19,966 nt of DNA from JBCCMQ01 sp039179985. GTDB taxonomy: Bacteria; Pseudomonadota; Alphaproteobacteria; Rhodobacterales; Rhodobacteraceae. How positions within the stretch are numbered: position 1 is the first letter of the stretch; every line of letters starts with the position of its first letter. The stretch is taken from NCBI GenBank assembly GCA_039179985.1, contig JBCDED010000074.1, positions 1 to 19,966 of the forward strand, given 5' to 3'. Below, one piece after another: positions 6,732-14,912 of the stretch. A program made the position numbers and the translations under genes. The notes beneath the pieces were generated by a model. The model ran no database searches. It saw only the letters and a list, made by a program, of their open reading frames with translations, and was not told the DNA's origin.

Positions 6732-7781
6732 ATGGGGACAGGACACCTCTCGATTGATTTGACGGCCATTGCGGAAAACTGGCGCGCGCTTGATGCGCTG
6801 TCGGGTATGACCACGCAGACCGCCGCCGTGGTCAAGGCCGATGCCTACGGTCTGGGGGTTGGGCGGGTCGCGCGCGTGCTGGCTGGTGCCGGGGCCCGGC
6901 AATTTTTCGTCGCGGTGGCCGAGGAAGGCGCGGTGTTGCGCGCAGCGCTTGGCCCGGGCCCGATGATCGGCGTCTTCTCAGGGCATATGGCGGGCGACGC
7001 CGAGATGCTGCGCGACGCCGAACTTACACCGATCCTGAATTCACCCGAACAGGTCACGCGGCACTTTGCGGCGCTTCCCGGCCACGCATTCGGCATGCAG
7101 CTGGATTCGGGTATGAACCGCCTGGGACTGGAACCGGATGAATGGGCCGCCGTGCGGGCAGATGTGCTGGCCCGGGACCCGGCCCTGGTCATGAGCCACC
7201 TGTCCTGCGCCGACGAACCCGACCATCTTCAGAATGACACCCATCTTGCTGCCTTTTTGGAGATGACCGAGGGCGTGGAGGCGCCGCGCTCGCTGGCGGC
7301 GACCGGCGGCACGCTTTTGGGGTCTGCCTATCACTTCGACATGACGCGACCAGGAATCGGGCTTTACGGCGGGCTGCCATTTGAAGGCGCGCGCCCCGTC
7401 GTGCGGTTGTCGCTGCCCGTTATCCAGACGCGTATGCTTGGCCAGGGCGAAATCGTCGGCTATGGCGCCAGCTGGTCAACGCCTACGGGCGCAAAGATTG
7501 CCACAGTGTCAGGAGGTTACGCGGACGGACTCATCCGGCACCTCAGCAATGCGACGCAGCTTTACCACGGTGATATACCCTGTCCGCTGGCCGGGCGCGT
7601 GTCGATGGATCTTTTGACTGTAGATGTATCGCATCTGGAGCGCGTCCCCGACCACCTCGACATACTCGGCCCCTTTCAGGGTGTGGACGCGCTGGCCGAC
7701 GATGGCGGGACCATTGGCTATGAAATCCTGACGTCCCTCGGCCCGCGCTACCACCGCACCTACACGGAGCACGCGGCGTGA
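6732..7781 (+). CDS. alr: Alanine racemase
   Basis: 349 aa. A PLP enzyme that interconverts L- and D-alanine, supplying D-alanine for peptidoglycan. The PLP lysine is K35 in VVKADAYGLG. The TIM-barrel motifs MQLDSGMNRLG (122-132), RPGIGLYGG (206-214) and the C-terminal-domain YG at 244-245 (catalytic Tyr244, from the other subunit) are present, with GGYADG (261-266) and GRVSMD (288-293). Slightly shorter than the 355-390 aa common in the family but complete at both ends. No good ribosome site precedes the ATG. Its stop overlaps the GTG of the next gene by 4 nt. Confidence 0.95.
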   Translation: MGTGHLSIDLTAIAENWRALDALSGMTTQTAAVVKADAYGLGVGRVARVLAGAGARQFFVAVAEEGAVLRAALGPGPMIGVFSGHMAGDAEMLRDAELTPILNSPEQVTRHFAALPGHAFGMQLDSGMNRLGLEPDEWAAVRADVLARDPALVMSHLSCADEPDHLQNDTHLAAFLEMTEGVEAPRSLAATGGTLLGSAYHFDMTRPGIGLYGGLPFEGARPVVRLSLPVIQTRMLGQGEIVGYGASWSTPTGAKIATVSGGYADGLIRHLSNATQLYHGDIPCPLAGRVSMDLLTVDVSHLERVPDHLDILGPFQGVDALADDGGTIGYEILTSLGPRYHRTYTEHAA

Positions 7782-8560
7782 TCCTGACCCGTCCCCTTGC
7801 CGCGGTGGGGCGCACCGTCATCGGCTTTCTTGCGCTGGTGGGCCGGGTCGCGCTTTTCGCCTTCGCCACGGTCACCCATCTGGTGCGCCCGCCCTTCTAC
7901 CCGAAGGAATTCGGCCACGCGCTGATTACCATCGGTTACTTCAGCCTGCCGGTCGTGGGCCTGACGGCGCTCTTTACCGGGGGCGCGCTGGCGCTGCAGA
8001 TCTACGACGGCGGCGCACGATTTTCGGCCGAGGCCGTGGTGCCCTCGGTTGTTGCCATCGCCATGGTGCGCGAACTGGGGCCTGTGCTTGGTGGGCTGAT
8101 GGTGGCCGGACGCGTGGGCGCCTCCATCGCTGCCGAGATCGGTACGATGAAAGTGACCGAGCAGATCGACGCCCTCGTAACCCTGTCGACCCACCCGATG
8201 AAATACCTCACGGTGCCCCGCGTTCTGGCCGCGACCTTGGCCATGCCGGTACTGGCGTTCGTGGGCGATATCATCGGGATCATGGGCGGTTATCTGGTGG
8301 GCGTAAACCGGCTGGGCTTCAACGGGGCGGTCTATCTGCAGAACACGGCGGACTTTCTTGAGGCGGGCGATGTGATCTCGGGGCTCGTCAAAGCCGCGGT
8401 CTTTGGCTTTATCGTCGCGACGATGGGGTGCTATCACGGAATGCACTCGGGCCGCGGCGCGCAGGGCGTGGGCCGGGCCACAACGAACGCGGTGGTCTCA
8501 TCGAGCGTGCTGATCCTCGCCTCGAACTACCTTCTGACCGAAGTGTTCTTTTCCGCATGA
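7778..8560 (+). CDS. mlaE: MlaE-family lipid ABC transporter permease
   Basis: 260 aa with GTG start overlapping the alr stop (GTGA). It is an integral inner-membrane permease of the MlaE/YrbE family, with about five membrane segments. The conserved core is MVRELGPVLGGLMVAGRV at 96-113, then EIGTMKVTEQIDAL at 120-133. In the Mla system it works with the ATPase MlaF and an MCE protein (MlaD) to move phospholipids between the outer and inner membranes. The ATPase follows directly with another 4-nt overlap. No MCE-domain gene is in the window, so the transport partner and direction are unknown. Confidence 0.93.
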   Translation: MILTRPLAAVGRTVIGFLALVGRVALFAFATVTHLVRPPFYPKEFGHALITIGYFSLPVVGLTALFTGGALALQIYDGGARFSAEAVVPSVVAIAMVRELGPVLGGLMVAGRVGASIAAEIGTMKVTEQIDALVTLSTHPMKYLTVPRVLAATLAMPVLAFVGDIIGIMGGYLVGVNRLGFNGAVYLQNTADFLEAGDVISGLVKAAVFGFIVATMGCYHGMHSGRGAQGVGRATTNAVVSSSVLILASNYLLTEVFFSA

Positions 8561-9303
8561 TCCGGCTTTCGGGCGTCCATAAATCCTTTGGCTCCAAGCG
8601 GGTTCTCGCAGGAATCGACCTGGAGATCCCCAAGGGCGAGAGCATGGTGATCATCGGCGGGTCCGGGACAGGCAAGTCGGTGCTTCTCAAATGCGTCCTT
8701 GGTCTCATGAGACCCGATGAGGGGCAAATTTTCGTGGACGGGGAGGACGTGACGAAGGCCGATCGAGATGCCTTCCTTGCCCGCTTCGGCATGCTTTTTC
8801 AGGGTGGAGCGCTGTTCGACAGCCTGCCCGTCTGGCAGAATGTGGCCTTCCGGCTGCTCCGGGGTTCGCTCAAGCGCCCGAAGCCCGAAGCGCGCGACAT
8901 CGCTGTCGAGAAACTGCGCCGCGTGGGACTGACGCCGGACGTGGCGGACCTGTTTCCGGCGGAACTGTCAGGCGGTATGCAGAAGCGCGTGGGCCTTGCG
9001 CGCGCCATTGCCGCCGAACCCGAGATCATCTTCTTCGATGAACCGACCACGGGGCTTGATCCCATCATGTCGGGTGTCATTAACGATCTGATCCGCGAAA
9101 TCGTGGTCGAGATGGGCGCCACAGCCATGACCATCACCCACGACATGACGTCCGTGCGCGCAATTGCCGATGACGTGGCCATGCTCCACGGCGGGGTGAT
9201 CCAATGGACTGGCCCCGTGACGAATATGGATGCAGCCACAGACCCTTATCTCGACCAGTTCATCCACGGTCGCGCGGACGGCCCGATCGAGGCGGTCCGG
9301 TGA
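8557..9303 (+). CDS. mlaF: MlaF-family ABC transporter ATP-binding protein
   Basis: 248 aa. Walker A is GGSGTGKS at 34-41, the Q-loop is FQGGALFDSL at 81-90, the signature is LSGGMQKR at 138-145, Walker B is IIFFDEP at 157-163 and the H-loop is THDM around H195. FQGGALFDSLPVWQNVAF and SGGMQKRVGLARA are typical of the MlaF/Ttg2A group, which energises the permease encoded just upstream. An in-frame extension to 8428 would overlap most of the last part of mlaE; the ATG at 8557, overlapping the mlaE stop (ATGA), gives the normal N-terminus MIRLSGVHKSFG. Confidence 0.94.
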   Translation: MIRLSGVHKSFGSKRVLAGIDLEIPKGESMVIIGGSGTGKSVLLKCVLGLMRPDEGQIFVDGEDVTKADRDAFLARFGMLFQGGALFDSLPVWQNVAFRLLRGSLKRPKPEARDIAVEKLRRVGLTPDVADLFPAELSGGMQKRVGLARAIAAEPEIIFFDEPTTGLDPIMSGVINDLIREIVVEMGATAMTITHDMTSVRAIADDVAMLHGGVIQWTGPVTNMDAATDPYLDQFIHGRADGPIEAVR

Positions 9304-9620
9304 GCCCCGCCTTTCCCGGACTGTCGGTGGGCTACCTGATTTTGCCCCTTGTCGCCCTGGTCGCGCTGGCCGCCTTTCGCGCGCTAAAAAGCACCGGGCC
9401 CGAACAGGTGTTTTGTATCGCCGCAGTGGCCGGCGTTGTGATCGCGACACCGCTTGCCAGTTTCGGGGCACCATTCTGGATGGTGGGCGCCGCAGGCGCG
9501 CTGGCGCTGGTTGCCTTTCTTCTGTCCCTTGTGCTGGCACCGCGGGCATGGATGGCCATCTGCATTGGGACGCTCATTGCCACAGCACTTTTCGGGGCCG
9601 TGCTGCAGAGGATGACGTGA
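9300..9620 (+). CDS. Small multi-pass membrane protein between mlaF and pqiA-like gene
   Basis: 106 aa with GTG start overlapping the mlaF stop by 4 nt (GTGA). The protein is almost entirely hydrophobic, with about four membrane segments (roughly 9-26, 37-52, 58-80 and 85-102) and no large soluble domain. No known family was recognised. Its position inside a chain of 4-nt overlaps between mlaF and a PqiA-like gene suggests it works with the lipid transporter or the PqiA protein. An earlier in-frame start at 9204 exists but would lie inside mlaF. Confidence 0.75.
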   Translation: MSPAFPGLSVGYLILPLVALVALAAFRALKSTGPEQVFCIAAVAGVVIATPLASFGAPFWMVGAAGALALVAFLLSLVLAPRAWMAICIGTLIATALFGAVLQRMT

Positions 9621-10063
9621 AGGGCACGCTAACCTATGCCAACTTCGCGCTGCTGGTGCTTTTTCCGGTATCGTGGTTTGCGCCGCTCATGCGCGCGGGG
9701 CTCTTGCCGCTTTTTGGGCTGAGCGAGATTTCCGTTGTTTCGGGTTTTGTCGCGCTCTGGTCCGAGGATGTCTTTCTGGCCCTTGTCGTGGCGGTTTTCG
9801 GTTTTGTCGCCCCCTATGCCAAGACGCTTGCACTGGCGCTGGTCCACCTGGGGCGGGCGGGACCGCGGGTGCTCGGGGCGGTGAACATCCTCGGGCGGCT
9901 GGCCATGGCGGATATCTTTTTGATCGCGCTCTACATCGTGATCGCCAAGGGTGTGGGCGTGGGCCGGGTCGAGGTGGCCTGGGGCACGTATCTTTTTACC
10001 GCTTGCGTTCTGGCTTCGCTGGTGATCGCGCATCTGACCAAGCGGGACACAGAAAGGCACTAG
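9617..10063 (+). CDS. PqiA-like (paraquat-inducible protein A domain) membrane protein
   Basis: 148 aa, GTG start at 9617 overlapping the previous stop (GTGA) and preceded by GAGG. It has four likely membrane segments. APYAKTLALAL (65-75) and GRLAMADIFLIALYI (93-107) match the two landmarks of the PqiA family. It has one PqiA domain, about a third of the length of E. coli PqiA (which has two), and no N-terminal zinc-ribbon cysteines. In E. coli, PqiA works with the MCE protein PqiB in lipid transport across the periplasm. Here the neighbours are Mla permease and ATPase genes, but radA follows instead of an MCE gene. Confidence 0.8.
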   Translation: MKGTLTYANFALLVLFPVSWFAPLMRAGLLPLFGLSEISVVSGFVALWSEDVFLALVVAVFGFVAPYAKTLALALVHLGRAGPRVLGAVNILGRLAMADIFLIALYIVIAKGVGVGRVEVAWGTYLFTACVLASLVIAHLTKRDTERH

Positions 10064-10067
10064 GGCA

Positions 10068-11435
<1,368 letters not shown>

Positions 11436-11455
11436 AGGAACCGAGGAGTAGGTTC

Positions 11456-12124
11456 ATGGAATTCACGGCGTTCGATGGGATCGTTGCGGCGATTACCCTG
11501 GTCTCGGGCATTCTTGCCTACTCTCGCGGGTTCGTGCGCGAGACCCTCGCCATTGCGGGATGGGTCGCCGCGGCGGTCGTTGCCTATTACCTCGCCCCCC
11601 AGGCCGAACCGCTGATGAAGGAAATACCGGTTGTCGGTGAGTTCCTGCAAGGCAGCTGCCAGCTGGCCATCATCGCCGCCTTCGCGGCCGTCTTTGCCGT
11701 CACGCTGATTGTTGTCTCGATCTTCGTGCCGCTCTTCTCCGGCGCGGTCCAGCGTTCGTCCATCGGTGTGGTCGACCAGGGCCTTGGCTTTCTTTTCGGC
11801 ATCGCACGTGGCCTTCTTCTGGTGGCGATCGCCCTGGTGGTCTACGACCGCATGGTCACCACCGAAGCCTATCCGATGATCGACAACAGCCAGACAGCGC
11901 AGATCTTCGCGGGTGTTCAGGAGGATCTGAACGAACAGATCCCGCTGGAAGCGCCCCAGTGGATCACCGACCGCTACGAAGAACTGGTGGGCGACTGCGG
12001 CGCCCCGTCCACGACCCCGGCTGAGGCGGAAACGGCCCCGGCCACGCCAGCTGAAGGCACGGGCGATACGACGGACGAAAGCACCGAAGGCACGGGCGAA
12101 GCCACGGGCACAAACGACCAGTAA
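11456..12124 (+). CDS. cvpA: CvpA family membrane protein
   Basis: 222 aa. CvpA is an inner-membrane protein first linked to colicin V production and commonly found beside purF, as here. Four membrane segments are visible (about 5-22, 32-47, 68-93 and 109-130), with SRGFVRE at 23-29, a family hallmark. The last 40 residues are a low-complexity, acidic Thr/Ala/Glu/Gly tail (with PAEAE and GTGD/GTGEATGT repeats), longer than in E. coli CvpA (about 162 aa). The ribosome site GAGGAG is good. It is followed by a hairpin before purF. The molecular role of CvpA is unclear; envelope-stress tolerance has been reported in enteric bacteria. Confidence 0.9.
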   Translation: MEFTAFDGIVAAITLVSGILAYSRGFVRETLAIAGWVAAAVVAYYLAPQAEPLMKEIPVVGEFLQGSCQLAIIAAFAAVFAVTLIVVSIFVPLFSGAVQRSSIGVVDQGLGFLFGIARGLLLVAIALVVYDRMVTTEAYPMIDNSQTAQIFAGVQEDLNEQIPLEAPQWITDRYEELVGDCGAPSTTPAEAETAPATPAEGTGDTTDESTEGTGEATGTNDQ

Positions 12125-12135
12125 AGTGGCACTTC

Positions 12136-12162
12136 CGGAGCGTTCCCGCACGGGGCGCTCCG
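12136..12162 (+). terminator. Hairpin between cvpA and purF
   Basis: CGGAGCG (12136-12142) pairs perfectly with CGCTCCG (12156-12162). Four further pairs (two of them G-U) extend the stem inward around a small CGCAC loop, giving about 11 pairs. It starts 11 nt after the cvpA stop. The following AATTTGTG is a weak U-run, so termination may be partial or may need Rho. Confidence 0.5.
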
Positions 12163-12245
12163 AATTTGTGATCCTTTCGTGACAAGCCGCGTCTGAGTGA
12201 CTATCTGGGGTATGCTGCTCGAGATAGGAATCGGAGTGACAGGCC

Positions 12246-13727
12246 GTGATCCCTGAAGATCTGCCGCACGAACGACTGCCGCAACATCCATTTGACGACG
12301 ACAAGCTTCGCGAGGAATGCGGGATTTTCGGCGTGATCGGTATGGCGGATGCTGCCAACTTCGTGGCCCTCGGGCTGCACGCCCTGCAACACCGCGGACA
12401 GGAGGCGGGCGGAATCGTCACGCATGAGCAGGGCTCGGGCTTTCACTCGGCGCGGCGCTTTGGCTACGTCCGCGACAATTTCACCGAAGCCAGCCTGATG
12501 GAAACCCTGCCCGGATCGCTGGCGATCGGGCACGTGCGCTATTCGACGACCGGTTCCAAGGGCGCCACGCAGATCCGCGATGTGCAGCCCTTCTTTGGCG
12601 AGTTCTCCATGGGCGGTGCGGCCATTGCCCACAACGGCAATATCACCAATGCCGACGCGTTGCGGCGCGAGTTGATCGAGCGCGGCTCGATCTTCCAGTC
12701 CTCTTCCGACACCGAGTGCATCATCCATCTGATGGCGCGCTCCTTGCAGAGGTCCATCCCCGAACGGATGAAGGACGCGCTTCGCCGGGTGGAAGGCGCC
12801 TTTTCCGTGGTCGCCATGACGCGCACCAAACTGATCGGAGTCCGCGATCCCCTGGGCGTGCGCCCACTGGTGATGGGCCGGGTGGGCGGTGGCTGGGCGC
12901 TGGCCTCGGAGACCTGCGCGCTGGACATAATCGGCGCGGAGGTCGAGCGGGAAATCGAGCCCGGAGAAATGGTGGTCATCACCGAAGAGGGCGTGCAGTC
13001 CTACTTCCCCTTCGAGCGCGCAAAACCGCGCTTCTGCATCTTCGAACACGTCTATTTCTCGCGGCCCGACTCGATCCTTGGGGGGCGTTCGGTCTATGAG
13101 ACGCGCCGCCAGATTGGCGTGGAGCTGGCGCGCGAAGCGCCGGTGGAAGCGGATCTTGTCTGCCCCGTGCCCGACAGCGGCACACCGGCGGCCATAGGCT
13201 ATAGTCAGGAAGCGAACATTCCCTACGCCATGGGGATTATCCGCAACCAGTACATGGGCCGGACCTTCATCGAGCCCACAGATCAGATCCGCAACATGGG
13301 CGTGCGACTGAAGCTGAACGTGAACCGGGCGTTGATCCGGAACAAGCGCGTGATCCTGGTGGACGACTCGGTCGTGCGCGGCACGACGAGCCGGAAAATC
13401 AAAGAAATGATCCTCGATGCGGGCGCGAAAGAGGTGCATTTCCGCATTGCGAGCCCGCCCACGGCCTGGCCCTGTTTTTACGGGGTCGATACGCCTCGCC
13501 GCGAAAAGCTGCTGGCAGCGACCATGAGTGAGGACGAGATGCGCGAGCATCTGGGCGTGGACAGCCTGCGCTTTATTACCCTCGACGGGCTCTACCGCGC
13601 CGTGGGTGAGGCCAAGGGCCGCGATCCCGCGTCGCCCCAGTATTGCGACGCGTGCTTTTCGGGCATCTACCCGGTGTCCCCCTCGGATCAGATCGAACGC
13701 GGGTTCGACCTGAAAGCAGCCGAGTAA
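12246..13727 (+). CDS. purF: Amidophosphoribosyltransferase (glutamine PRPP amidotransferase)
   Basis: 493 aa, GTG start at 12246 with GGAG/AGG just upstream. It makes phosphoribosylamine from PRPP and glutamine, the first step of purine synthesis. The catalytic Cys is C25 in LREECGIFGV, so a 24-residue N-terminal leader must be removed to expose it. The PRPP motif VILVDDSVVRGTTS is at 369-382. C264, C410, C467 and C470 match the four cysteines that bind a 4Fe-4S cluster in the B. subtilis-type enzyme. The leader is longer than the 11 residues of B. subtilis. cvpA upstream is the usual partner. The upstream 120 bp contains GTGACA-17-TATCTG as a weak promoter candidate. Confidence 0.97.
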   Translation: MIPEDLPHERLPQHPFDDDKLREECGIFGVIGMADAANFVALGLHALQHRGQEAGGIVTHEQGSGFHSARRFGYVRDNFTEASLMETLPGSLAIGHVRYSTTGSKGATQIRDVQPFFGEFSMGGAAIAHNGNITNADALRRELIERGSIFQSSSDTECIIHLMARSLQRSIPERMKDALRRVEGAFSVVAMTRTKLIGVRDPLGVRPLVMGRVGGGWALASETCALDIIGAEVEREIEPGEMVVITEEGVQSYFPFERAKPRFCIFEHVYFSRPDSILGGRSVYETRRQIGVELAREAPVEADLVCPVPDSGTPAAIGYSQEANIPYAMGIIRNQYMGRTFIEPTDQIRNMGVRLKLNVNRALIRNKRVILVDDSVVRGTTSRKIKEMILDAGAKEVHFRIASPPTAWPCFYGVDTPRREKLLAATMSEDEMREHLGVDSLRFITLDGLYRAVGEAKGRDPASPQYCDACFSGIYPVSPSDQIERGFDLKAAE

Positions 13728-13747
13728 CGCTGCCCTCTTGACCTTGC

Positions 13748-13764
13748 CCTGCCAACGCGGCAGG
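13748..13764 (+). other. Hairpin covering the ribosome-site region of the SDR gene
   Basis: CCTGCC (13748-13753) and GGCAGG (13759-13764) form a perfect 6-bp stem with the 5-nt loop AACGC. The 3' arm holds the AGG that is the only ribosome-site-like word before the SDR start at 13775. No T-run follows. It could mask translation initiation or mark an RNA processing site, or be coincidence in GC-rich DNA. Confidence 0.35.
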
Positions 13765-13774
13765 TCACGCGCCC

Positions 13775-14416
13775 ATGACCAAGCTTGCCCTGATCACCGG
13801 TGCCTCGCGCGGCCTTGGCGCCGCGCTAGCCGAGGCCCTGTCCGAGTCCCACCATGTTGTCGCCGTCGGGCGCACTACCGGCGCACTTGAAGAGCTTGAC
13901 GACCGGATCAAGGCTCGTGGCGGGCAGGCCACGCTGGCACCCATGGATGTGACCGATGACATCGCCATGCAGCACCTTTGCCGGGATATCCATGATCGCT
14001 GGGGCGCCCTCGATCTGTGGGCGCATACGGCAATCCATGCCGCGCCGCTGACCCCTGCGTCGCAGATCGATGCGCGGGACTGGTCGAAAAGCGCCGCGAC
14101 CAACATCGAGGCGACCCGCCGTCTGATCGCCTATGTGACGCCGCTTCTTCTGGCGCGGGAGGGGGCGCAAGCGTTGTTCTTTGACGACCCGCGCGGCGGC
14201 GAACCCTATTTCGGGTCCTATGGGGCGACAAAGGCGGCACAGATAGCGCTGGCGCAGAGCTGGGCCGTGGAGACGCAGAGAACCGGGCCCGCCGTGCGCA
14301 TCCTGACGCCGCGCCCCATGCCCACGGCAACGCGCGCGCGGTTCTACCCCGGCGAAGACCGGGACGCGCTGTCCGACACCCGCACGGAAGCCCGAAGGCT
14401 TCTAGACACGCTCTGA
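13775..14416 (+). CDS. Atypical short-chain dehydrogenase/reductase
   Basis: 213 aa, a Rossmann-fold SDR. The dinucleotide-binding glycine motif TGASRGLG is at 8-15 and DVTD at 58-61, and the YxxxK pair is Y149/K153 in YGATK. Two standard elements are missing. The NNAG motif is replaced by LWAHTA (81-86), and the active-site serine expected about 13 residues before Y149 is absent, where FFDDPRGG (135-142) is found. The C-terminal part is short. It may therefore be a structural or regulatory SDR, or act on unusual substrates. It lies 47 nt after purF and 3 nt before marR, so it probably shares a transcript with marR. Substrate unknown. Confidence 0.75.
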   Translation: MTKLALITGASRGLGAALAEALSESHHVVAVGRTTGALEELDDRIKARGGQATLAPMDVTDDIAMQHLCRDIHDRWGALDLWAHTAIHAAPLTPASQIDARDWSKSAATNIEATRRLIAYVTPLLLAREGAQALFFDDPRGGEPYFGSYGATKAAQIALAQSWAVETQRTGPAVRILTPRPMPTATRARFYPGEDRDALSDTRTEARRLLDTL

Positions 14417-14419
14417 ACC

Positions 14420-14863
14420 ATGGCGCGCGGGCCCTCCCTGCCCGACCACATCGGTTGGGATCTGATCCGCGCAGCGCGGCTTTGGGAGGCGCGTTTTACG
14501 CAAGAAATGGTCGCCGCCGGACATGGCTGGTTCGGAGAAGCGCGCGGGCGGCTCATGCAGCACATCGGTCCGGACGGGGTGGAGCAATCGGCGCTGACGG
14601 CACGGGCAGGCACCTCTAAACAAGCGGTGGCGAAACAGGTTGACGCGCTGGTGGATGACGGCATCGTTGCGCGAAAGGCGGACCCGGCGGATGCGCGGAA
14701 GATGAGGGTCGTCCTGACAGAGGCCGGGCGGCACGCGATGGAGGATGCAGATGCGGCAAAGGCGCGGGTAGAAGCCGCCATGGCCGACGAAATCGGTGCC
14801 GGTGCCCTGGCCACATTGCGGGAGATCCTGAAATCGTGGGCGCCGGATCGTCAACAAGGTTGA
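14420..14863 (+). CDS. MarR-family transcriptional regulator
   Basis: 147 aa. The winged helix-turn-helix spans about 55-101: helix pair VEQSALTARAGTSKQAVAKQ (54-73), then ALVDDGIVARKADPADARKM with the wing D-x-R (D91, R93) and VVLTEAG at 97-103. MarR proteins are dimers that bind palindromes and often release DNA when a small ligand binds. It starts 3 nt after the SDR gene and its own stop lies within the first of two palindromes upstream of the methyltransferase gene, so it probably controls that gene and may be the sensor for the SDR as well. No ligand can be inferred. Confidence 0.85.
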   Translation: MARGPSLPDHIGWDLIRAARLWEARFTQEMVAAGHGWFGEARGRLMQHIGPDGVEQSALTARAGTSKQAVAKQVDALVDDGIVARKADPADARKMRVVLTEAGRHAMEDADAAKARVEAAMADEIGAGALATLREILKSWAPDRQQG

Positions 14864-14864
14864 C
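14850..14864. promoter_or_regulatory. Operator palindrome 1 (probable MarR site)
   Basis: GTCAAC-AAG-GTTGAC is a perfect 6-3-6 palindrome. It contains the stop codon of marR (14861-14863) and its right half is part of a TTGACA -35 box. A near copy lies 39 bp downstream. Palindromes of this size next to a marR gene are typical MarR operators. Confidence 0.65.
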
Positions 14865-14888
14865 AAACTCCGGCATGACGGGCATATC
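14860..14888 (+). promoter_or_regulatory. Candidate promoter of the methyltransferase gene
   Basis: A fully consensus -35 box TTGACA at 14860-14865 is followed after 17 bp by CATATC at 14883-14888, a weak -10 (3 of 6). Start of transcription would be near 14895, inside operator 2, leaving a leader of about 18 nt. Binding at either palindrome would block RNA polymerase. Confidence 0.5.
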
Positions 14889-14903
14889 GTCAATAAAGTT
14901 GAC
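14889..14903. promoter_or_regulatory. Operator palindrome 2 (probable MarR site)
   Basis: GTCAAT-AAA-GTTGAC matches operator 1 in 12 of 15 positions and is palindromic apart from one pair; flanking C and G extend the outer arms to CGTCAA/TTGACG. It ends 9 nt before the methyltransferase ATG, covering the expected transcription start and ribosome-site region. Confidence 0.6.
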
Positions 14904-14912
14904 GGAATTGCC

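Noticed and set aside
12212..12256. 14-codon ORF overlapping the purF start, possible leader peptide
   Set aside because: No run of codons for a regulatory amino acid, only a modest GGGG before the ATG, and such short frames arise by chance.
12201..13550. 449-codon open frame on the minus strand
   Set aside because: Antisense to purF, which is unmistakable. The product has no recognisable motif and is rich in His, Arg and Gly as expected for a shadow frame.
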